NCBI GenBank assembly: GCA_964544765.1
Contig: CAZJDM010000021.1
Span: forward strand, 1-41,459
Direction of reading: 5' to 3'
Length of the DNA: 41,459 nucleotides
Source: CAZJDM01 sp964544765
GTDB lineage: Bacteria > Bdellovibrionota_B > Oligoflexia > CAYFLR01
In this document: one piece after another, positions 36,701-41,459 of the stretch
Layout: every line of letters starts with the position of its first letter
Position numbering within the stretch: the stretch's first letter is position 1
Made by a program: the position numbers and the translations under genes
The notes under the pieces: generated by a model
What the model saw: the letters and a program-made list of their open reading frames with translations, nothing else
The model's database searches: none
What the model was told of the DNA's origin: nothing

Positions 36701-36904
36701 AGTGGAACTACTTAAATTTAAGGTTCCTGATACGTTGAACATACTACCCGTTCCTCCTCCTCCTATGTCAACTTCTTTAAGTTCAGCTTCTGTATCGTCA
36801 GCCTTATCAAACATATCTCCTAATTTTCCACAATTCGTAAGAAAGACAAACGACAAAATTAAGATAAAACACCATTTTATTGTGTTAAAAAGCCGACCTT
36901 TCAT
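33743..36904 (-). CDS. Large Trp/Cys/Met-rich acidic lipoprotein, unknown function
   Basis: 1053 residues with a lipobox LTNC (Cys25). The mature chain is very acidic and unusually rich in Trp, Cys, Met, Gly and Asn. A Gly/Pro/Asp-rich stretch near residues 230-250 (GGPNEGPGGPGFDD) and a Trp-rich cluster around residues 545-585 (DWECTDWEAHP, WWQWQCKVWHNRWED) stand out. A helical segment around residues 690-720 may be a coiled coil. No known domain is recognised. The start has a GAGG site. Composition unlike its neighbours suggests a large surface or periplasmic protein. Confidence 0.75.
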   Translation of the reverse strand: MKGRLFNTIKWCFILILSFVFLTNCGKLGDMFDKADDTEAELKEVDIGGGGTGSMFNVSGTLNLSSSTMMMLLVANEDNPDETATSTSNNNSDCADATMILKASYAMESEDMGCYNSNTKEYSIKVKMGQAFFLNGFDTNGQPVCSWMFTVEGQSSSSFLPIGDLNLGEATCGADGQVNIKEELTEGKVDGSWKKRLLEGDISDGVKTALFDSLGLSLIPLSHMFGDDKGGPNEGPGGPGFDDGQGPPPDDGGCYDCGGPDWFATPQKCRDQMGYSIPDWHDQMGDFQENMENMRPEDFMPTLYFKEHEEEDGTMSYSISVESKDWESGKTEYEVIKNVKLTGVDDDFTFIGDNQIDPREITLDVASEMIRKIIDNTPKDDQFSDFGGFFGDQGGDQGMCDPAWMQERIFREMLGGAKPYDVEDLWGGQVGGGWHDPNQQEATKCVQDVEPGEEPAPVAEFISLKEYCLTGDKVKDEDGNEIDEVKSGSEFEISDDMVLGAAEAICGAYSVGARYDYWSNEGSNCSCEQWENTNWGSSPTGVVDDNATTDWECTDWEAHPHEDNKWWQWQCKVWHNRWEDCKTLISNGQYVGVCRANLDWEAEQTLPQNLRDVWINADNWWDWSMKEADEEAMSQIAMHEMGMPMDGGNMDNFDWGQSQWIMDEIDMCLENFENSRRDLEKRKEKLSVIQKAVETIKNAVDADGNPVYITDEATDDQFKSEDDFTMTTETLEDLERNMKRLENVLTLWDKALATGPTIYNVLKAAALKADSEDKCLVEEMDTKEKFLELYEPFLAAMAHSDRHDELPPIGSIALLGLKANNHSMCMGWDENVQKIMRFGLHAPRYSDSAYNFEDDDETGGGGMWLKTAPMEGEEEATPCPIPPGGKTFFTFKDLQNMATTSDGCNEITEKVAAVGRMTRFERHEMIQGPFGEEDRYIPAGALDTLLKMVRSKPANAVCTVTVHRPKAKQGCWVYKKTAEADSDLPENYYDVEDEDRGNVLAGDYELATASEEVAVEDIFEENRMHFIMLPNSFLHAVDEGGELDKNIFDDLLN

Positions 36905-37001
36905 ATTACCTCCTCACAAAACCTGTTAAAAATTTAATATGATTTTATATTAAAATCAAAAATAATATAAATAGTTATAAAATTTTAATACAAGTATTAT
37001 A

Positions 37002-37037
37002 TACCGTTCAACGGTAGGTTGCCATTAATTCATTAAT
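37002..37037. promoter_or_regulatory. Two short palindromes between phnE and the large lipoprotein gene
   Basis: A 15-base palindrome, TACCGTT-C-AACGGTA, lies at 37002-37016, and ATTAAT-TC-ATTAAT lies at 37024-37037. They are downstream of phnE and about 100 bases upstream of the first codon of the large lipoprotein on another side of the gap. They could be operators or a weak terminator; nothing decides. Confidence 0.3.
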
Positions 37038-37069
37038 GTAATACCAAATAATTTTTTATATTATTGATT

Positions 37070-38077
37070 TTAAAGGATAATTTCTCTCAATTTGGCGCTT
37101 AAGAAATCCATAATTCCGACAATTATAGCTATGATAAGAATTATTAATCCTACTTCGTGCCATCTGGCAAGCCCTTGATATTGCATCAACATGGTCCCAA
37201 TTCCACCACCACCGACTAAACCAATAATCGTAGCCATACGCACATTGATGTCCCATCTATAGATAGTAAAAGAAAGATAGGGTAGTATTATTTGAGGTAT
37301 GATGGCATACCAAACAACCTGAATAGTTGAAGCTCCTGTCGATACAGTTGCCTCAACCGGCCCTAGGTCTATATTATCAATCTGTTCCGAATAAAGTTTA
37401 GCCAAGGCGGCAATAGAATGGAAAGCAAGGGCCAGCATTCCCGCAAAAGGACCTATTCCTACCCATACCGAGAATATAATAGCCCAAACCAATGGTTCAA
37501 TGGACCTGGTTAAATTTAGGAAAAATCTAATTACGAAATGACAAGCATAAAGAAATGAATTGTTCTTGGTAAAATAACCACTAGCCACAAAACTAAGAAC
37601 AAATGCTACCGGTAAGGCTAGTATAGTAGACATAAAGGCCATAAATATGGTAGTAATAGCTTCCAGTAAGGCATCTTCAAAAATGGCAAAATTAGGATCA
37701 ATTAAAGCATTAAAAATTCGACCGGCTCCAGCCAAACCTTCTCTGGAAAAAAATTGAACCAAAGAGATTTGAGTAAAATACACACTGGCAATCATGGTCA
37801 GGGTAAAGAAATAACCACCAATCAACCATGGACGATTAGTTCTGGTTTGAGGTTTGACCAGGCCCATAATACGCTTTCCGAGCGAACAATCGGGCAGATA
37901 AAAAAATAATAAAGCTAAAAAGGTTCCGATTATGCTGGCTATTAATGGTTCGGACCAAAAAAATGACGGATAGCGCAATTCCAGAATCAATTTTTGGAAT
38001 ATTATTTTGTATAGGATTATACTACTGTAACTCCAAAATATTACATCCAATATAAAGGCTTTAAATGGCCGGACCAT
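37070..38077 (-). CDS. phnE: PhnE-type ABC transporter permease
   Basis: A multi-spanning inner-membrane permease of the phosphonate/phosphite class. The coupling-helix region reads FHSIAALAKLYSEQIDNIDL, then GPVEATVSTGAS, and VVWYAIIPQIILPYLSFTIYRWDIN is the usual PhnE tail. The frame runs up to a TTG at 38095, but ATG 38077 preceded by GGAG is a better start. It overlaps the end of phnC by 17 bases. It moves the substrate delivered by a PhnD-like protein. Confidence 0.9.
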   Translation of the reverse strand: MVRPFKAFILDVIFWSYSSIILYKIIFQKLILELRYPSFFWSEPLIASIIGTFLALLFFYLPDCSLGKRIMGLVKPQTRTNRPWLIGGYFFTLTMIASVYFTQISLVQFFSREGLAGAGRIFNALIDPNFAIFEDALLEAITTIFMAFMSTILALPVAFVLSFVASGYFTKNNSFLYACHFVIRFFLNLTRSIEPLVWAIIFSVWVGIGPFAGMLALAFHSIAALAKLYSEQIDNIDLGPVEATVSTGASTIQVVWYAIIPQIILPYLSFTIYRWDINVRMATIIGLVGGGGIGTMLMQYQGLARWHEVGLIILIIAIIVGIMDFLSAKLREIIL

Positions 38078-38819
38078 GAGCTGCTTTTTCTCCAAAAATA
38101 GATTTTAAAAATTTATCATCCAGCTGATCAGCGGATCCTTCAAAAAGCATTTTACCTTTCTTCAGAGCTATTACTTTACTGGCAAATCGCTTAACCAAAG
38201 AAGTTAAATGAAGGCTACAAATAATAGTTACACCCAGTTCCTTATTGATTACTTCCAAATATTCAAGCATAGAAGTCGCGGTAACCGGATCAAGATTGGA
38301 AACCGGTTCATCGGCTAAGAGCATTGTGGGTTTTTGCATTAATGCTCTGGCAATAGCCACTCGCTGCCTCTCTCCACCACTTAACCTCTCTATTCGATCA
38401 TCCTCTCTACCCATCAACCCCACCATATCCAAATATTGATGAGCTTTCTTCACTTCATCAGCGGGAAAACGATGAAACAATGAAGAAAAGGTACTCACTC
38501 GACCTAAAGCTCCTGACAATACATTAGTAATAACTTTAGTGCGTGGTAATAGATGAAAATCCTGAAAGATCATGGCTATCTGAGATCCTTGTCTACGTTT
38601 ATCTTTATCTGATAATCTGGTAATCTCCTGTTCCTTAAAAAAAATCCGCCCGGATGAAATGGATAAAACACCATCTATAGCTTTCATCAAGGTAGTTTTC
38701 CCTGAACCGCTAAGACCAATCAGGGTAATAAAGTCGTCTTCATTTACCTTGAAATTAATATCTTGCAAGGCACAAATACCGTTGGAATATATTTTATTTA
38801 CATTTTCTATCCGCAACAT
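38061..38819 (-). CDS. phnC: PhnC-type ABC transporter ATPase
   Basis: The 252-residue nucleotide-binding subunit: Walker A GLSGSGKTT (residues 35-43), Q-loop IFQDFHLLPR, signature LSGGERQRVAIARAL, Walker B MLLADEPVSNLDP and the H-loop in CSLHLTSLVKRF. LPRTKVITNVLSGALGR is characteristic of PhnC. It is first in a phnC-phnE operon. No C-P lyase or phosphonatase genes are seen, so transport may serve phosphate or phosphite. Confidence 0.93.
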   Translation of the reverse strand: MLRIENVNKIYSNGICALQDINFKVNEDDFITLIGLSGSGKTTLMKAIDGVLSISSGRIFFKEQEITRLSDKDKRRQGSQIAMIFQDFHLLPRTKVITNVLSGALGRVSTFSSLFHRFPADEVKKAHQYLDMVGLMGREDDRIERLSGGERQRVAIARALMQKPTMLLADEPVSNLDPVTATSMLEYLEVINKELGVTIICSLHLTSLVKRFASKVIALKKGKMLFEGSADQLDDKFLKSIFGEKAAHGPAI

Positions 38820-39042
38820 CTATTTACTCATATCTATATTACTATAACCATTACGTATAATTGATTAACTTACTATTAATATTCGTTCAACCTTTACCAT
38901 ATATCACACAACAAACACATTAAAATATTTTATGCTATTTGTGTAGGCAAATTAAATTTCTCGTTTAAGGAGAGGAGGGCTATTTTTTAATAATAACGCA
39001 CCCTGTGGGATGCATTTTGGTATGTTTTGTCAAAGAAAGTAC

Positions 39043-39071
39043 TTGCAAATTATATGTAACTGAGTTACATT
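39043..39071 (+). promoter_or_regulatory. Promoter and palindromic operator of the toxin-antitoxin module
   Basis: TTGCAA (39043-39048) and TACATT (39066-39071) are separated by 17 bases. A perfect 17-base palindrome, ATGTAACT-G-AGTTACAT, at 39054-39070 covers the spacer and -10 box. This is where an autoregulating antitoxin dimer should bind. Transcription should start close to the toxin ATG at 39079, so the message may be leaderless. Confidence 0.65.
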
Positions 39072-39078
39072 TATTTTT

Positions 39079-39381
39079 ATGAGAAAGTCGCCGAAGATTA
39101 AAAACTTGTTAGAAGTCATAAAATCCAGGCTCGAAGAAGGTGACTATCATTACGTTGGCCATGCAAACCAAAGACTACAGGAGAGATCTGTAACTAGGCA
39201 GGAAGTCAAACAAATATTAAGCAATGGTCACCATGAAAAGAGTAAAGATTTATTTGATGAGACATACAATTCATGGAATTATTCAATTAAAGGGAAAACC
39301 ATTGATAAAAGAAGTCTTCGAGTTATAGTTTCTTTTGAAAATTCCATGTTAATAATTACAGTCATTGATTTAAGTAAATAG
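39079..39381 (+). CDS. DUF4258 protein, putative toxin of a type II toxin-antitoxin pair
   Basis: 100 residues with the DUF4258 pattern YHYVGHANQRLQERSVTRQEVKQIL and a C-terminal strand set ending RSLRVIVSFENSMLIITVIDL. The fold is related to RelE/MqsR-type RNases, with conserved His and Arg residues around HANQRLQER. It is followed after ten bases by a helix-turn-helix protein, a toxin-first order like HigBA and MqsRA. There is no Shine-Dalgarno ahead of the ATG; the predicted transcript begins about here. Confidence 0.8.
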   Translation: MRKSPKIKNLLEVIKSRLEEGDYHYVGHANQRLQERSVTRQEVKQILSNGHHEKSKDLFDETYNSWNYSIKGKTIDKRSLRVIVSFENSMLIITVIDLSK

Positions 39382-39391
39382 AGGAATAATT

Positions 39392-39844
39392 ATGGCAAAC
39401 AAAAAAATAAAAAAATCTCACCTAGATTTAGGTTTTGGCTTTCCTGTTATTATTATAAATGCACCTTTCAAACAAGTCAGAGGGGAATGGATTCTTGATA
39501 TTGATTTTAATAAATTTGAAGAAACTGTTCTGGAAGCCCTTGCGACAAAACCATCTAGACTTACAGGAAATGAAGTTAAATTTATTAGAAACTACTTTAA
39601 TATGGACCTAAAGTCATTTGGCAATCGATTTGGTGATGTTGCTCATTCAGCTGTGATTAAATGGGAGAGATTTAGAGACAATTTTACCAATATGAATTGG
39701 GCAACAGAAAAAGACATTAGACTATTTATCGTTGAAAAAATTAACCCCAAATCTCTAAGGAATGTTTATCTTGAATTAGAAAAAGTAGCTACAAAGAAAC
39801 CTTTTAAAATCAAGGTTGATACCACTCAAGAAAAAGTGGGTTAA
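39392..39844 (+). CDS. HTH antitoxin, partner of the DUF4258 protein
   Basis: 150 residues. The N-terminal 45 include the strand WILDIDFNKFEETVLEAL, then a HigA/MqsA-like helix-turn-helix: LTGNEVKFIRNYFNMDLKSF, GNRFGDVAHSAVIKWE. An N-terminal zinc ribbon as in MqsA is missing. GAGGAATAATT precedes the ATG, so it has a good ribosome site where the toxin has none, which would favour antitoxin excess. It likely binds the palindrome at 39054-39070. Confidence 0.8.
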   Translation: MANKKIKKSHLDLGFGFPVIIINAPFKQVRGEWILDIDFNKFEETVLEALATKPSRLTGNEVKFIRNYFNMDLKSFGNRFGDVAHSAVIKWERFRDNFTNMNWATEKDIRLFIVEKINPKSLRNVYLELEKVATKKPFKIKVDTTQEKVG

Positions 39845-39931
39845 TATATTAACGCAAGGGACAAAATCTACATATCACGTTTGACTATTTACATTCTATA
39901 AAGTAAATTATTAGAGAGAGAGGGGGATGTT

Positions 39932-40830
39932 TTGATCAAAAAATATAATTATTTCATTTTATTACAATTCTTTATTTCATTTTATTACAATTCTTTATTT
40001 CATTTTTTTTAATCTTTAATTTTGTTCAATGTGGGGAAGATGAAAAGATAGTATCCAAAAAAGACCGCGTTTCCAGACTAGTTAAAGTAGAAGGAGCCCA
40101 TTGTTATCGTGTGGATAAAGATAAATATCGCCCCAAAGATGGTTTACACGGCTCAATGATTGCCAATAATATGTACTTAAGTAGCGAAGTATGCAATCAA
40201 GTTATTAGTTCAATTTCCGAGCATGGATATTGCTATATGGGAATTAGAAATGGCAAAAAGGGTTTTTTTCCCAGGAACTTAAAACAAAAATGGCTCAGTG
40301 ATTTTCCTTATCCAAATATCACTTCATGTATAACTTTTCTTACACAAATCAAGGACGCGAATCCTTCCAAACCAAAATTAGTTCACAAGCCAGATGAGAA
40401 TAAAAATACCAATATTAAAAAAGATGGAGCCCTATGCGATATTGAGGACCAAACGGGACATTACATGCCCAAAGACGGCAACTCAAAAGAATTGGCCGAC
40501 AACCCTTTTGAAGACATAGAAAAGTGTAAACAAATAGTTGATAGTATCTCAAATCGTGGTTATTGTCGTTATGTAGATAAAGACGATCAAACAGGCTTTA
40601 TGCCAAGATCTTTGACTGAAAAACAATTAGCCAAAGACCTCTTTGAAAACTATGAAGATTGTTTTGCAGTGGTGAAAAGTATTTCCAGTAATGGGTATTG
40701 TTACCATACCTACAATAAGAGTAAAAACAAATCGCTTTATATGCCCAAAAACCATAAAGGGAAAGATTTGACCAGCAATCCCGCCGAAACGCTGCATATA
40801 TGCAATAACGTTTTAGATACTTTAAAGTAA
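39932..40830 (+). pseudogene. Cys-repeat lipoprotein, signal peptide out of frame by a 23-bp duplication
   Basis: From TTG 39932, preceded by GAGAGAGGGGG, the frame encodes MIKKYNYFILLQFFISF but stops at 40010. The main body is open in another frame, from 39949 to 40830. If one of the two 23-bp copies at 39951-39996 is removed, the two join into a perfect lipoprotein signal: FILLQFFISFFLIFNFVQC followed by GEDEK. The body has five repeats of the form C...(Y/F).P(K/R)...C, with SIS..GYC at three junctions and C-C gaps of 30-34 residues. As sequenced, the protein would be off unless translation begins internally (for example GTG 40111). Function unknown. Confidence 0.7.
39951..40006 (+). repeat. 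23-bp tandem repeat inside a signal-peptide coding region
   Basis: Two exact copies of a 23-base unit (starting ATTTCATTTTATTACAATTC) lie at 39951-39973 and 39974-39996. A 10-base partial copy follows at 39997-40006. The period is not a multiple of three. One or four copies would keep the downstream lipoprotein in frame, two or three would not. Confidence 0.97.
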
Positions 40831-40857
40831 ATGGTAGTTAAAGCCAGATGTGAAGAA

Positions 40858-40905
40858 CCCAGCGACTAAAGATCGCTGGGCTTCCTGCATTAATCATGGA
40901 AGCCC
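40858..40905 (+). repeat. Two overlapping hairpins at the presumed left end of the IscB element
   Basis: Hairpin A: CCCAGCGA (40858-40865) pairs with TCGCTGGG (40873-40880). Hairpin B: GGGCTTCC (40878-40885) pairs with GGAAGCCC (40898-40905). Both are perfect eight-base stems and share three Gs, so they cannot be fully formed together. Such palindromes fit an IS200/IS605-type left end or the first stems of the HEARO RNA. Confidence 0.55.
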
Positions 40906-41157
40906 TACTTCACCAGAAGGCTAACAGAAAGGATGAGAAAAAATGTTAGCAGCCGTTAGAACAGAGAAACACATACAGACCCCTGGGTGCCACCTCAGCC
41001 TTGGGCTCTCTGATTATGCATTAAACAGCTGTGAGGGTAACAGCAGTGTGTATAGTTTAAAAACCTGTTCTAACTCTTCGAGAGGATGTCGGATTCTGAA
41101 TGTGATCCTTACTCATTCAGATACGCATTACTCTGTTTTCTGTCAGAGGGAGACTTT
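40906..41157 (+). ncRNA. Putative HEARO/omega-RNA guide RNA of IscB
   Basis: The 250-odd bases just upstream of the iscB start are non-coding in character, more GC-rich than the surroundings and full of stems: GCTAACA/TGTTAGC (40920-40926 with 40944-40950), GCTGT/ACAGC near 41030, CTCT-TCG-AGAG near 41075 and TCTGAATG/CATTCAGA (41095-41102 with 41114-41121). IscB proteins work with an RNA transcribed from this position, known as HEARO or omega-RNA, whose 5' end supplies the guide from DNA flanking the left end of the element. The 5' boundary is uncertain and could reach 40856 or begin nearer 40930. A 73-codon frame at 40943 is overlapping and judged spurious. Confidence 0.7.
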
Positions 41158-41459
41158 ATGTTAGTCTTTGTTAAAAACAGAAACGGTAAACCACTAATGC
41201 CTTGTAGTCCCACTAAAGCACGAAAACTTTTAAAAGCGGGACAGGCAAAAGTGGACCAGCGGACCCCTTTTGCAATTAAGCTGAAATTCGGTTCCAGTGG
41301 TTACACTCAGAAAACCACGGCTGGAATGGACACTGGTAGTAAAGTGATTGGAACTGCTGCCACATCCCATCAAAAAACTCTATACCAATCTGAAACTATA
41401 CTTCGAGGAGATGAGATTAAAAGTAAAATGGAACAACGCCGAATGTATAGGCGTAGCCG
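41158..41459 (+). CDS. iscB: IscB RNA-guided nuclease, N-terminal part (truncated by window end)
   Basis: From the ATG at 41158, with AGAGGGAG just upstream, 100 codons are open to the window edge. The start is the IscB PLMP/RRXRR domain: NGKPLMPCSPTKARKLLKAG, then AKVDQRTPFAIKL. It continues into RuvC-I with GMDTGSKVIGTAA (catalytic Asp in MDTGS) and the start of the Arg-rich bridge helix, MEQRRMYRRS. RuvC-II, HNH and RuvC-III would lie outside the window. IscB uses an omega-RNA to cut DNA and is the family from which Cas9 arose; it commonly rides on IS200/IS605-type transposons. No TnpA is visible here, but only the left side is present. Confidence 0.93.
   Translation, partial: MLVFVKNRNGKPLMPCSPTKARKLLKAGQAKVDQRTPFAIKLKFGSSGYTQKTTAGMDTGSKVIGTAATSHQKTLYQSETILRGDEIKSKMEQRRMYRRS

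Noticed and set aside
38997..39013. Hairpin GCACCC-TGT-GGG-A-TGC before the toxin gene as a terminator
   Set aside because: The stem is short with a bulge and has no clear U-tract; transcription from phnC runs the other way, so a terminator is not needed here.
39951..40006. CRISPR-like or iteron array
   Set aside because: Direct repeats are adjacent with no spacers, are only 2.4 copies long and lie inside a coding signal peptide.
40943..41164. 73-codon frame upstream of iscB
   Set aside because: It overlaps the structured RNA region, overlaps the iscB start by seven bases and resembles no protein; stems and context favour RNA.

Overview
The window is AT-rich, densely coded chromosomal DNA from a Gram-negative bacterium. 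Lipoproteins with lipoboxes, an outer-membrane barrel candidate ending in Trp, an aat gene, a BepA-like M48 lipoprotein and a DnaC-type helicase loader with zinc knuckles support this. Very low G+C, many secreted repeat proteins of unknown function, and a MshEN-domain protein beside a sigma-like protein suggest a Bdellovibrionota or other deltaproteobacteria-like lineage; that placement is inference only. No rRNA, tRNA or CRISPR array was seen.

Layout. 1-3.3 kb: start of a minus-strand gene, then a two-gene operon (membrane-anchored ECF-sigma-like protein; MshEN protein with a long acidic repeat linker). 3.3-9.2 kb: small lipoprotein, LysN-like aminotransferase, UDP-glucose dehydrogenase plus UDP-xylose synthase, and a DnaD-like/DnaC-like pair. 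9.4-14.3 kb (minus): secreted Cys-repeat protein with a Gly-Lys minisatellite, a decayed toxin-antitoxin remnant, an outer-membrane lipoprotein/barrel and an alpha-solenoid protein. 14.4-18.9 kb (minus): gdhA and a receiver/PPDK-type ATP-grasp protein. 19.2-23.0 kb (plus): STAS-HATPase-DUF4325 switch protein overlapping a membrane-anchored Kazal-like protein, which overlaps engB. 23.0-28.7 kb: cutA, M48 lipoprotein, SH3b protein, recX, RNase II-type exonuclease, aat, acyP. 28.7-38.8 kb: PhnD-like binding protein, a repeat lipoprotein interrupted by a frameshift, an aminotransferase, the DKYY-repeat secreted protein, a 1053-residue lipoprotein, and phnE/phnC.

38.8-41.5 kb is accessory. It has a DUF4258 toxin/HTH antitoxin module with a perfect palindromic operator over its -10 box, then a Cys-repeat lipoprotein whose signal peptide is thrown out of frame by a duplicated 23-bp unit (phase-switch-like). 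At the edge is the start of an IscB RNA-guided nuclease gene preceded by a structured non-coding region of the HEARO/omega-RNA type. The last is the most notable system: IscB is the ancestor family of Cas9, and the interval just upstream should encode its guide RNA.
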